Assembly: GCA_946223075.1 (NCBI GenBank)
Contig: CAMILZ010000009.1
Span: forward strand, 1-64,000
Length of the DNA stretch: 64,000 bases
Source of the DNA: an uncultured Dermabacteraceae bacterium
Lineage (GTDB): Bacteria; Actinomycetota; Actinomycetes; Actinomycetales; Dermabacteraceae
Direction: 5' to 3'
The notes beneath the pieces were generated by a model, which saw only the letters and a list, made by a program, of their open reading frames with translations, was not told the origin of the DNA and ran no database searches. Made by a program: the position numbers and the translations under genes. Positions 27,157 to 35,965 of the stretch are shown piece by piece; the first letter of the stretch is position 1; each line of letters begins with the position of its first letter.

Positions 27157-28653
27157 ATGTCGAACATCCCCGTGACACACGCCCGCGCCCCCAAGAAGCG
27201 CGGCCGTACGCTTCTCCTCCTCCTCGTGGCCATCGCTGTCGTGATCGCGCTCGTCGTGACCGGCGGCTCGTTTGCCTATGCCAAGCAGTTCGAAGGCAAG
27301 GCACTGCCCGGCACGACCGTGAGTGGAGCCGACGTTTCAGGAAAGACCGCCGAGGAAATTCGCTCGATCGTCGAGAAGGACACGAGCGGCGTGAAGGTCA
27401 CCGTTGAGGCGGGCGACGAACGCACAACAGTACCGCTCGAAGAAGTGGGCGCACACATCGACGTCGACAAGACCGTTGAAAAGGCCCTTTCTCGCGAATC
27501 GAGCATTCCTTCGGTTGTCAGTGCAGCGCTGAGCGGCAAGCACGATGTCACCCCAGTTGTCACCGTAGATGAAGAGAAAGCTCGCGCCTACGCCGAGTCG
27601 CTCGTCCCTGAAAACGAGGTCGAGCCGGTCGACGCAGAAATCGTGCAGGACGATGAGACCAAAGAGTTCTCCGTAGTCGAGTCGAAGGCTGGCAAGGGTG
27701 TCGACCCCTCTGAGTTCGTCGCAAGCGTGAAGAAGAATGCGCCCGAGCTCAAAGATTTCACCGTGACCCAGGAGTTCACGAGCATCGAACCTCAGCTCGA
27801 CACCGCCAAGGCCAACGAGGCGCTTGAGACTCTCGAAGGCATGCTCAAGAGCTCGATGGTCGTGACCGGCCCGGAGGATAAAACCTTCGAGGTCAAGCGC
27901 AAGGACCGCCTGCGTTTCGTGTCGATCACCCCGAACGACAAGGGCGACAACTTCGAGATCAGCATCGATCAAGAAAAAGTCGACACGTACGTCGGGAAGA
28001 TCGCCGACAAGGTTGCCATGACAAAGAAGGACGGCATCGTCGAGGTCGCCGAGGACGGCTCGCGCACCGAGGTCTCCCCCGGCAAGGACGGCGTCAAGGT
28101 GACGAATCAGAAGGACATCACCGAGAAGCTGACCCACGCGCTCTCCTCGGGCGAGAACCTCGATATCGCCATGACCACCGAGGTCGAGAAGGCCGAGGTC
28201 AAGGAAAAGAAGGTTGAGAAGGCCCCTGTGGACCCCGAAAAGGTTCCCAGCGAGCTTCCCTCCTACGCTCCCGCCGAGGCTCGCAACGGTGAGAAGTGGA
28301 TCGATATCAACCTCGCGAACAAGACCGTGACCGCCTACGTGGGCGACAAGGCCGCGTGGGGCCCCGTCTCCGTCGTGGATGGCGGCAAGGGCACCGAAAC
28401 GCCCACGGGTGAGTACGAGATCTGGCACCGCACCGAGGTGCAAAACATGGGCTGCACGCCGCGATACGACTACTGCACGAAGGGCGTCAAGTACAACCAG
28501 TTCTTCCATAAGGGATACGCCCTCCACTCGGCACCGTGGCGTTCGAGCTTCGGTTACTCCGGCTCCCACGGCTGCATCAACATGCGGGTGAAGGACGCGA
28601 AGTGGCTGTTCGAGTGGGCGAGCCTCGGCACGAAGGTTGTCTCCCACCGATAA
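27157..28653 (+). CDS. L,D-transpeptidase (YkuD domain) with peptidoglycan-binding repeats
   Basis: This enzyme makes 3-3 cross-links in peptidoglycan outside the membrane. The 498-residue protein has one N-terminal membrane anchor (LLLLLVAIAVVIALVVTGGS), two VanW-associated peptidoglycan-binding-4 type domains (residues about 45-330), a Lys/Glu-rich linker, and a C-terminal YkuD domain with the active-site block SHGCINM near residue 470. Further conserved residues are ALHSAPWR and TPTGEYEIW. It stands alone on the plus strand inside the ribF-truB interval and is followed by a terminator hairpin. Confidence 0.93.
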   Translation: MSNIPVTHARAPKKRGRTLLLLLVAIAVVIALVVTGGSFAYAKQFEGKALPGTTVSGADVSGKTAEEIRSIVEKDTSGVKVTVEAGDERTTVPLEEVGAHIDVDKTVEKALSRESSIPSVVSAALSGKHDVTPVVTVDEEKARAYAESLVPENEVEPVDAEIVQDDETKEFSVVESKAGKGVDPSEFVASVKKNAPELKDFTVTQEFTSIEPQLDTAKANEALETLEGMLKSSMVVTGPEDKTFEVKRKDRLRFVSITPNDKGDNFEISIDQEKVDTYVGKIADKVAMTKKDGIVEVAEDGSRTEVSPGKDGVKVTNQKDITEKLTHALSSGENLDIAMTTEVEKAEVKEKKVEKAPVDPEKVPSELPSYAPAEARNGEKWIDINLANKTVTAYVGDKAAWGPVSVVDGGKGTETPTGEYEIWHRTEVQNMGCTPRYDYCTKGVKYNQFFHKGYALHSAPWRSSFGYSGSHGCINMRVKDAKWLFEWASLGTKVVSHR

Positions 28654-28690
28654 CGAAGAAGCCTCGTCGTAGGCGCACTCTTCGCCGGAT

Positions 28691-28735
28691 AGCACTCGCC
28701 CCCGCTGCGCTCATGATCGCGGCGGGGGCGTTGCT
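28691..28735. terminator. Terminator hairpin between L,D-transpeptidase and truB
   Basis: CGCCCCCGC and GCGGGGGCG form a 9-base stem, extended by AGCA/TGCT after a small internal loop, around a 16-base loop. It lies between two convergent genes and can serve both. Confidence 0.7.
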
Positions 28736-28757
28736 ATGCTTCGCGAGTCGTAGGGGG

Positions 28758-29738
28758 CTACGTATCTTGGAAAGCACGTGGAGCGGGCGGAATCACGGTT
28801 GCACTCTTGAGCAGGCCCTTCTTCGGGGCAGGCTCGAGGATGGCGACGAGTTCGCCCGTGGGCGGAACGATCGCGGCGGCCGGGTAGGTTTCGGGTTCCG
28901 ACGCTTCCGGGGCCTCAATCCACTGCCCGTATCTGAGCGCGGTCGCTTCGCGCTCACTCACGGGATGAAGCGGAAGGAACGACGCCGCAGCCTGGCCGAG
29001 CGGGGTGAGCGAAAGCGCCTTTGAGGGATCTTCCGCTGCGCGCGGTGCGTCGCGCTTCGGAATCTGCTGGGCGTTCTCGACCGTGAATCCACCCACCCGG
29101 GTGCGCCTGAGCGCCGTGAGGTGCCCGCCCACGCCGAGCGCGGCGCCGAGGTCGCGCGCAAGCGCGCGAATGTAGGTTCCCGAGCTGCAGTCCACGACGC
29201 AGTCGACGTCGAGGTAGCCGCCTGACATGCGGGCCTCGCGGATGTCGAAACGGTCCACGCGAATGGGGCGAGCGTCGAGCTCGACGTCTTCTCCCCCGCG
29301 CACGCGCGCGTACGAGCGCACCCCGTTCACCTTGATGGCGCTCACGGCGCTCGGCACTTGCGCGATGTCGCCCGTGAGCGCAGCGATGGCGCTCTCGAGC
29401 CTCGTGCGCTCCTCGAGAATCTCGCGAAGGTCGCTTTCCGGTGCCACGCTCCCCGTCTGTTCACCTTCAGCGTCATCCGTCACAGTCGCATGGCCGAGGC
29501 GGATCGTCGCCTCATACGTCTTGTCGAGGCCCACCGCATAAGTGAGGAGCTTCGTGCCGTGCCCGACACCGATCAGGAGGAGACCCGTGGCCGCGGGGTC
29601 GAGCGTTCCCGCGTGGCCAACCTTGCGTGTATTGAGGTGGTAGCGCATACGCGCAACCACGTCGTGGCTCGTGAGACCCGCGGGTTTGTCGAGCAGGAGG
29701 AAACCGTGAGGCCCCTCTCCAGCGCGCTTTTTACTCAT
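28758..29738 (-). CDS. truB: tRNA pseudouridine(55) synthase
   Basis: TruB makes pseudouridine 55 in the T-loop of tRNAs. The catalytic aspartate lies in VGHAGTLDPAATGLL near residue 40, after the N-terminal GFLLLDKPAGLTSHD segment. The C-terminal region has a PUA-like part. The ATG overlaps the rbfA stop by 8 bases, so the two are translationally coupled; an ATG one codon upstream is equally possible. Length 326 residues. Confidence 0.95.
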   Translation of the reverse strand: MSKKRAGEGPHGFLLLDKPAGLTSHDVVARMRYHLNTRKVGHAGTLDPAATGLLLIGVGHGTKLLTYAVGLDKTYEATIRLGHATVTDDAEGEQTGSVAPESDLREILEERTRLESAIAALTGDIAQVPSAVSAIKVNGVRSYARVRGGEDVELDARPIRVDRFDIREARMSGGYLDVDCVVDCSSGTYIRALARDLGAALGVGGHLTALRRTRVGGFTVENAQQIPKRDAPRAAEDPSKALSLTPLGQAAASFLPLHPVSEREATALRYGQWIEAPEASEPETYPAAAIVPPTGELVAILEPAPKKGLLKSATVIPPAPRAFQDT

Positions 29739-30183
29739 CATCCTCGTCGTCATTCTCGAGGTGCTCACCTGGCACGCGGTACGGATCGGCTTCGCCCGCA
29801 AACTGCTTGCCGGCACGCTCACGTTCGAGCTCGCTATCGCGGTGGCGGGCTTCGACGAGGAGATCTTCGATCGTCTTCGAGGTTTCGGGGATCGTATCCT
29901 CGAAAAACTCGAGAGAGGGCGTCAGGCGCGCGGTGATGCCGCGGCCCACAGCGCTTCGCAGCATGCCCTTCGCGGCTTTAAGTGCGGCGGCAGTCCCCGC
30001 GCGCTCTTCGTCGGTTCCATACACGGTGTAAAAAATCGACGCGTGTTGACCGTCACCCGTGAGACGCACGTCGGTGATCGTCACGAATCCAAGGCGCGGG
30101 TCCTTGACCTTTTCGTCGAGTGTGCGGGCAACAATCTTCTTGATCTGGTCGGCGAGGCGTCGCACGCGGGGATTGTCGTTCAT
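29731..30183 (-). CDS. rbfA: Ribosome-binding factor A
   Basis: RbfA assists late 30S assembly by binding helix 45/44 of 16S rRNA. The 150-residue protein has the KH-like core with RVRRLADQIKKIVARTL, KDPRLGFVTITDVRLT and LTPSLEFFEDTI. The C-terminal 30 residues are charged and very acidic (NDDEDDE). It lies between the Trm11-like gene and truB. Confidence 0.95.
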   Translation of the reverse strand: MNDNPRVRRLADQIKKIVARTLDEKVKDPRLGFVTITDVRLTGDGQHASIFYTVYGTDEERAGTAAALKAAKGMLRSAVGRGITARLTPSLEFFEDTIPETSKTIEDLLVEARHRDSELERERAGKQFAGEADPYRVPGEHLENDDEDDE

Positions 30184-30219
30184 GGTGTCTCCTTGAATGA
30201 TGTGAAGGATCGGGGGCGC

Positions 30220-31317
30220 CTACGCCTTGCGCGCAAGCGCGATATCGCGGTCAATTGAGGCATCGACCCTGTGCCTGACGTTCATGTCCTCGCCCACGAT
30301 CTCGAGCCCGTGTTTGACGAGAATAGCGCGCACATCGTCAACGGGCGTCGTGTGGCGGTTGTAGGCGAGCGCCACGGCCCCACCGCGGGCGAGCACGCGC
30401 CCCCACGCGGGGAGGGCCTTACGCAAAAGCTCCAGTGGCGAGCGACTGAGATTCGCGCCCACCTTGGCGCCGTGCTGCACGCCGTAGGGAAGGTCCGCCA
30501 CGATCACGTCGGCGCTACGCGCCTTGAGGAAGGCGTCAAGCCCCGTCGAATCGGCAGTGTAGAGCTCGAGACTTTGCCCCTTCCCCGCTCGCTGCTCGGC
30601 CTTCGAACGTGCGAATTCGGCGTGGAAGTGCTTCCCGAGCGCTTTCTTGTTGATCGTGAGCTTCGTTTCCGAAGTCGTGTGCTTGAGTCTGTTCTCGCGC
30701 ATCCACGCGGTAAGGAACGCTCGGTAGAGTTCGGCATCTTTCTTGTCGAGATCGACTCCCACGGGGCTGAGCCCCCACATGAGCGCTTGGTTGAGCGTCG
30801 TGCCGCGACCCGCGACGGGGTCGAGCACGCGGAGGCTCCCGTCCCTGAGCGCCTCTCCCCTGCCGGCGGCGTGCGCCGCGAGGTGGAGAAGAAGCGCCGT
30901 GAACTGCTCATTCGTTTTTCCCTGATACTTCAGGGTCGAAAGCAGGGTACTCGGGTAGAGGTCGACCTCCGGAAGAGGAAGCGGCTGGAGCAAAGGAAGC
31001 GTCGGACTTTCATCCACGTAGCTGCGCTCCGCCGTGGGGGCGGGCATGCGCCCAATCTCCTCGAAGGCCGCGAACACGTGCGGGCTGAAGGCGAGCGCGA
31101 AACCGATCGCATGCTGCGTATCCTCGCCCTCCCACGCCTCATCGTCGATGTCGAGGGCGAGGAATGCGAGTCCCGCTTCCCGCAGCTCGCGCGTGTCCGT
31201 GAGGGCGCCAGGCGCGCTTTGCTCAAGCACGAAGGCAAGCTCAGCTGCCGCAAGACGCTGGGCCTCGAGCCCGTACACCCTGTTCGTGCTCGGCGCGAGG
31301 AGAACGTTGATGCGCAT
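30220..31317 (-). CDS. Trm11-like SAM-dependent RNA methyltransferase
   Basis: A 365-residue methyltransferase-fold protein. The C-terminal half has SAM motif I VLDPVAGRGTTLNQAL near residue 180 and the catalytic-type motif IV VADLPYGVQHG near 280, as in N2-guanine tRNA methyltransferases of the Trm11/TrmN/RlmL group. The N-terminal half has no THUMP domain that I can recognise. The ATG at 31317 has a GGAAGAG site; an upstream start adds nine residues. It lies between infB and rbfA, a place that more often holds a DUF503 gene. The RNA target is unknown. Confidence 0.7.
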   Translation of the reverse strand: MRINVLLAPSTNRVYGLEAQRLAAAELAFVLEQSAPGALTDTRELREAGLAFLALDIDDEAWEGEDTQHAIGFALAFSPHVFAAFEEIGRMPAPTAERSYVDESPTLPLLQPLPLPEVDLYPSTLLSTLKYQGKTNEQFTALLLHLAAHAAGRGEALRDGSLRVLDPVAGRGTTLNQALMWGLSPVGVDLDKKDAELYRAFLTAWMRENRLKHTTSETKLTINKKALGKHFHAEFARSKAEQRAGKGQSLELYTADSTGLDAFLKARSADVIVADLPYGVQHGAKVGANLSRSPLELLRKALPAWGRVLARGGAVALAYNRHTTPVDDVRAILVKHGLEIVGEDMNVRHRVDASIDRDIALARKA

Positions 31318-31427
31318 GATCTCTTCCGTTTCTTTCCGTGCCATGCCGCCTGGCGAGTGTAAGCGGCGAAACGGGCGACGCCCCGGCCTGAACCGAAGCG
31401 CCGCCCGCGCATGTCACCGATCGGTGG

Positions 31428-34355
31428 TTAGTCCTTCTTCTTCTCGCGCGGCTTCTCGACCATCTCGTAGGTCGTGATGAGATCGCCTTCCTGAACATCG
31501 TTGAAGCTGCCCAGGTTGATACCGCACTCGTAGCCCTCGCGGACCTCGGTCACGTCGTCCTTGAAACGACGCAGCCCGGCGATCTCGAGGTTCTCCGTGA
31601 TGACGACACCCTGGCGCGTAATGCGGGCCTTCGCACCGCGGTTGATCGTGCCGGACATGACGAGCGAACCCGCGATATTGCCGAACTTCGAGGAGCGGAA
31701 GATCTCGCGGATCTCCGCGCTGCCCATGTCCTTCTCCTCATACTCGGGCTTGAGCATGCCGAGAAGGGCGTTCTCGATGTCCTCGATCGCGCGGTAGATG
31801 ACCGAGTAGTACTTGATCTCGACGCCTTCACGCTCGGCGTACTCAGCGTTCTGCCCCTCGGCGCGAACGTTGAAGCCGATGATGACGGCATCCGACGCGA
31901 CGGCAAGATTGATGTTGTTCATCGTGATCGCGCCAACGCCACGGTCGATGATGCGCAGCTGCACATCCTCGCCAACGTCGATACCGAGCAGCGCCTCTTC
32001 GAGCGCCTCGACGGAACCCGAGGCATCGCCCTTGAGGATGAGGTTGAGGGTTTCGACCTTGCCCTCTTCCATCGCGGCCTTGATGTCCTCGAGGCTCATG
32101 CGCTTGCGGCGCTTCGAGAGCTGCGCAGCGCGCTGGGCTGCCTCGCGTTTCTCGGCGATCTGGCGCGCCATGCGCTCGTCCGCGGCAACGATGAACGAGT
32201 CACCGGCGCCGGGAACCGAGCTGAGACCGAGAACCTGAACGGGGCGCGACGGGCCGGCTTCCTCAAGCTGGTTGCCGTTCTCGTCGATCATGGCGCGTAC
32301 GCGGCCATGCCCCGTGCCACACACGATCGCATCGCCCACGTGAAGCGTTCCCTGCTCAACGAGCACGGTCGCAACGGGGCCGCGGCCTCGGTCGAGGCTC
32401 GCTTCGATCGCGACACCGCGAGCGTCCTTATCCGGATTGGCCTTGAGCTCAAGTGCGGCATCCGCGGTCAGCAGCACTGCCTCGAGCAGGTCATCGATAT
32501 GGAGGTTCTCGCGCGCCGAAACGTCAACGAACATCGTGTCGCCGCCGTACTCTTCAGCTACGAGGTTGTACTCGGTGAGCTGGGCGCGGATCTTGTCGGG
32601 GTTCGCGCCTTCCTTATCGATCTTGTTGACGGCCACGACGATCGGAACGTCGGCAGCCTGGGCGTGGTTGAGCGCCTCGATCGTCTGGGGCATCACGCCG
32701 TCGTCAGCGGCCACCACGAGAATCGCGATGTCGGTGACTTTCGCACCGCGGGCACGCATCGCGGTAAACGCCTCGTGGCCCGGGGTGTCGATGAACGTGA
32801 TGGGGCGCATCTCGCCCTCGTGCTCCACCTGCACCTGGTAGGCACCGATGTGCTGGGTGATGCCGCCGGCCTCGCCCTGGCCCACGTTCGCGCGACGGAT
32901 CGCGTCGAGGAGGCGGGTCTTACCGTGGTCGACGTGACCCATGACCGTGACGACCGGCGAGCGGGGCTCGAGGTCCTCTTCGGTCTCTTCGGCAAGTTCG
33001 CCTTCGAGGTCGATGTCGAACTGCTCGAGGAGCTCGCGCTCTTCGTCTTCCGGCGACACAATCTGGATCTTGTAGCCGAGCTCCTCGCCGAGAAGCTGGA
33101 ACGTGTCCTCATCAAGCGACTGGGTCGCGGTCGCCATCTCGCCCATCGCAAACAGGACGGTAATGAGCGACGCGGGGTTGACGTCGATGCGCTCTGCGAA
33201 ATCGGTCAGGGTTGCACCGCGACGCAAGCGAATGACCGTGTTGCCATCGCCGCGCGGGATCTGCACGCCGCCCGGAGCGGGAGCCTGCATCTGCTCGAAT
33301 TCTTGACGCTTGGCGCGCTTCGACTTCCGGCTCTTCGCGGGCTTACCGCCACGACCGAAGGCACCCTGGGTGCCGCCGCGACGACCGCCGCGACCGCCAC
33401 CGGGACGACCACCCGGGCGACCGGGGCCGCCGCCGGGACCGCCACCCGGGCCGCCGAAACCACCGCGACCACGACCACCGCGGCCGCCGCGGCCACCATT
33501 GCCACCCGCGGGGCGACCCTGGTTCTCGGCCTGCTGCGAGTGCGCGGGCATCATGTTCGGGTTGGGGCGGGGCCCACGGTTCGACGGACGCGCGTTTCCG
33601 CGGCTCTCGCGCGAGGGACGCGAATCACCGTCACGGCGCTGCGGGCGAGGACCGCCCTGCGATTCGCCACCGGGGCGAGGACCGGGTCGGCCACCGGGAC
33701 GGGGCATCCCCTGGGAGGACGCAAACGGGTTGTTGCCGGGGCGGCCACCGGAACGGCCACCCGGACGCGGCATCCCCTGCGAGGACGCAAACGGGTTGTT
33801 GCCGGGGCGCGCACCACCGGGGCGCGGGCCGGGGCGCGAGGCACCGGGCTTGGGGGCAGCCTGACCCGGCTTCGGCGCGGGCGATGCGTCGCCCTTGGAC
33901 TCACGCGACGGCTTGGGAGCGCCGGGCTTCGGCGCGTTCGCGCGCGCACCGGGCTTCGGTGCGACACCCGGCTTCGCGGCGGGGGCGTCGCCCTGTGCCT
34001 TCGGCTTAGGCGTGGAAGCTTCTGTTTCGGCCTTCGGGGCCTGCTTTGCTTCGCTCTTCTCGGCTTTCTCAGCCGTCGGGGCGCTCGCAGGCTTCTCCTC
34101 GCTCGCCTTGACGGGCTTCTTGGGCGCCGGCTTGCGCGGCGCGGGCTTCTTGGCAGCGCCTTTGTGGTCCGACGCCTCCTCGCCCTTCTTCTTTCCCGCA
34201 TCCGGGAACGCGGCGCGCACGCGGCGAGCCACGGGTGCCTCGATCGTCGAGGACGCACTGGTCACGAATTCGCCCATGTCCTTGAGCTTCGCGAGGACTT
34301 CTTTACTTGGCATTCCCAGCTCTTTGGCGAGCTCGTGGACGCGAAGTTTAGCCAC
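31428..34355 (-). CDS. infB: Translation initiation factor IF-2
   Basis: IF-2 brings initiator tRNA to the 30S subunit and hydrolyses GTP on subunit joining. The 975-residue protein starts with an IF2_N helix domain (MAKLRVHELAKELGMPSKEVL), then about 320 residues of low complexity rich in Pro, Gly, Arg and Ala, a second IF2_N-like segment, and the GTPase part with GHVDHGKT, DTPGHEAF and NKIDKE. Domains II to IV follow, with the C-terminal fMet-tRNA binding part. It follows ylxR and is the longest gene of the nusA operon. Confidence 0.98.
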   Translation of the reverse strand: MAKLRVHELAKELGMPSKEVLAKLKDMGEFVTSASSTIEAPVARRVRAAFPDAGKKKGEEASDHKGAAKKPAPRKPAPKKPVKASEEKPASAPTAEKAEKSEAKQAPKAETEASTPKPKAQGDAPAAKPGVAPKPGARANAPKPGAPKPSRESKGDASPAPKPGQAAPKPGASRPGPRPGGARPGNNPFASSQGMPRPGGRSGGRPGNNPFASSQGMPRPGGRPGPRPGGESQGGPRPQRRDGDSRPSRESRGNARPSNRGPRPNPNMMPAHSQQAENQGRPAGGNGGRGGRGGRGRGGFGGPGGGPGGGPGRPGGRPGGGRGGRRGGTQGAFGRGGKPAKSRKSKRAKRQEFEQMQAPAPGGVQIPRGDGNTVIRLRRGATLTDFAERIDVNPASLITVLFAMGEMATATQSLDEDTFQLLGEELGYKIQIVSPEDEERELLEQFDIDLEGELAEETEEDLEPRSPVVTVMGHVDHGKTRLLDAIRRANVGQGEAGGITQHIGAYQVQVEHEGEMRPITFIDTPGHEAFTAMRARGAKVTDIAILVVAADDGVMPQTIEALNHAQAADVPIVVAVNKIDKEGANPDKIRAQLTEYNLVAEEYGGDTMFVDVSARENLHIDDLLEAVLLTADAALELKANPDKDARGVAIEASLDRGRGPVATVLVEQGTLHVGDAIVCGTGHGRVRAMIDENGNQLEEAGPSRPVQVLGLSSVPGAGDSFIVAADERMARQIAEKREAAQRAAQLSKRRKRMSLEDIKAAMEEGKVETLNLILKGDASGSVEALEEALLGIDVGEDVQLRIIDRGVGAITMNNINLAVASDAVIIGFNVRAEGQNAEYAEREGVEIKYYSVIYRAIEDIENALLGMLKPEYEEKDMGSAEIREIFRSSKFGNIAGSLVMSGTINRGAKARITRQGVVITENLEIAGLRRFKDDVTEVREGYECGINLGSFNDVQEGDLITTYEMVEKPREKKKD
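33703..33809 (-). repeat. Duplicated 41-base segment in the IF-2 linker
   Basis: Two copies of a 41-base segment (33703-33743 and 33769-33809) differ at one base and lie 66 bases apart. They code for the repeated NNPFASSQGMPRPGGR stretch in the Gly/Arg/Pro-rich IF-2 linker. This looks like recent internal duplication. Confidence 0.85.
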
Positions 34356-34445
34356 AATTCTCCTGTCTCGGCCGCGCCGAGCAGGCGCGGTCCACTAGTT
34401 CCTGAGGGTGCTCATTTTCGAGTACTCATCGGATGTCCATTGGTG

Positions 34446-34817
34446 TTATCCCGCTTCCAAATGTGGTTCGGCACCCCGTTCGGGGTGAGTCATCGCTTCA
34501 CACGCCCTCTCGAGGGATCCACCCTTCGCGAGAGCCGCAACGTCGACCGGCGCTCGGAAGGAGCGCTGGAAGCCGCCGCGTGTGAGAGCGAAAGCAATGC
34601 ATGCGTGATCCGGATGAACCCAGGCACCGCGCCCGTGGGCGCTTCTACTCGGGTCAACAACGAGGGTGTGGGAAGATTCCCCGCCCTCGCGGACCACGCG
34701 GATCATCGCGTCGCGGTCGCCGGTTTTCCGACATCCCACGCACGTGCGAGAGGGACGATGCGCCGAACGCGAGAGCCGTGGCGAGGGTGAACTCGACGGG
34801 GAAGGGCTCTCGGTAAT
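34446..34817 (-). CDS. ylxR: YlxR family nucleoid/RNA-binding protein, start unusual
   Basis: YlxR (DUF448) proteins lie between nusA and infB and bind nucleic acid. The family motif RTCVGCRK is present in frame, followed by IRVVREG, the GRGAWVHPDHACIAFALTRGGFQRSFR core and a short tail. The first canonical start in frame is a GTG at 34739, but it falls inside this motif and would cut off RTC. Upstream to the in-frame stop at about 34860 no ATG, GTG, TTG or CTG exists in frame. The only near-cognate codon with a ribosome binding site (GAGAGGA, 9 bases) is ATT at 34817, which I used; this gives 123 residues. A sequencing indel is the other explanation, because an ATG with a nearby site exists one frame off. 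Confidence 0.65.
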   Translation of the reverse strand: MTESPSPSSSPSPRLSRSAHRPSRTCVGCRKTGDRDAMIRVVREGGESSHTLVVDPSRSAHGRGAWVHPDHACIAFALTRGGFQRSFRAPVDVAALAKGGSLERACEAMTHPERGAEPHLEAG

Positions 34818-34945
34818 AGCGGCATTTCCTCTCGAATACGAATGATCAGCTCTCCCAGTCTACCCCCGGCATGCGACACGGCAGCGAATTGCTCTCGCCG
34901 CCGTGCGCACTATCACGTGAGGAGCCGGTCTTTCGCCCCCGCCGC

Positions 34946-35914
34946 TCAGTGTTCCTGACCTTCGGTGCGGATGTCGATCCGCCATCCCGTAAGCTTCGCG
35001 GCGAGTCGAGCGTTCTGCCCCTCCTTGCCAATCGCGAGGGAAAGCTGATTCTCAGGCACGACCGCGCGCACCTGGCGGTTGACTTCGTCGGTCACGACTA
35101 CGGAGGCCACGCGCGCGGGACTGAGAGCGTTACCGACGTACGTCGCGGGGTTGTCATCGAAGTCGACGATGTCGATCTTTTCGCCCTCGAGCTCGCTCAT
35201 GACGGAGCGTACACGCGCACCCATGGGGCCGATGCACGCGCCTTTGGCGTTGACGCCCTCGACGTTGGCCCGCACCGCCATCTTCGTGCGGTGCCCCGAC
35301 TCGCGCGCGAGGGCCACAATCTCGACCGTGCCGTCGGCGATTTCTGGGACTTCGAGCTCGAATAGCCTGCGCACGAAGTTCGGATGGGTGCGCGAGAGCG
35401 TGATCGAGGGACCTTTCGGGCCACGGCGGGTGTCGACAACGTAGGCGCGGATGCGCTTACCGTGGGGGTAGCTTTCGCCGGGCACCTGTTCGTGCGGCGG
35501 AAGGAGAGCCTCGACGGTGCCGAGGTCGACCTGCACCATGCGAGCGTCGCGTCCCTGCTGGATGACGCCCGAGACGATGTCGTCGGAACGACCCGCGAAC
35601 TCGCCGAGAACGGCTTCATCCTCGAGCGCACGAATGCGCTGGAAGATCACCTGGCGCGCGATCGAGGCGGCCACGCGGCCGAATCCTTCTGGGGTGTCGT
35701 CCCACTCCTCGACTTCGCCGTCAACATCGACGTCGCGGGCGATAACCGTGACCATGCCCGTCTTCGAGTCGATCTCCACTCGCGCGTCGCGCGCGGGATG
35801 GGGCGTGTGCTGGTAGGCAGCAAGAAGGGCACTCGAGATCGCCTCGAGGAGAACCTCCATGCTTATCTCGCGTTCGCGTTCGAGCGCACGAAGCGCTCCC
35901 ATATCGATATCCAT
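34946..35914 (-). CDS. nusA: Transcription termination/antitermination protein NusA
   Basis: NusA binds RNA polymerase and controls pausing, termination and antitermination. The 322-residue protein has an N-terminal polymerase-binding domain, an S1 domain (residues about 105-180) and two KH domains with GACIGPMGARVRSV and LAIGKEGQNARLAA. It lacks the C-terminal acidic repeats of E. coli NusA, as is normal for actinobacteria. It follows rimP. Confidence 0.97.
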   Translation of the reverse strand: MDIDMGALRALEREREISMEVLLEAISSALLAAYQHTPHPARDARVEIDSKTGMVTVIARDVDVDGEVEEWDDTPEGFGRVAASIARQVIFQRIRALEDEAVLGEFAGRSDDIVSGVIQQGRDARMVQVDLGTVEALLPPHEQVPGESYPHGKRIRAYVVDTRRGPKGPSITLSRTHPNFVRRLFELEVPEIADGTVEIVALARESGHRTKMAVRANVEGVNAKGACIGPMGARVRSVMSELEGEKIDIVDFDDNPATYVGNALSPARVASVVVTDEVNRQVRAVVPENQLSLAIGKEGQNARLAAKLTGWRIDIRTEGQEH

Positions 35915-35965
35915 TGCGTGCTCCTTATGCTCTGTTCTTCAATTATGTGCGGTGGCTGTCCGGGA

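Noticed and set aside
32307..34790. An 827-codon open frame opposite infB with Thr/Gly/Ala-rich repeats
   Set aside because: Its repeats are the complement of the IF-2 linker repeats; infB is certain.
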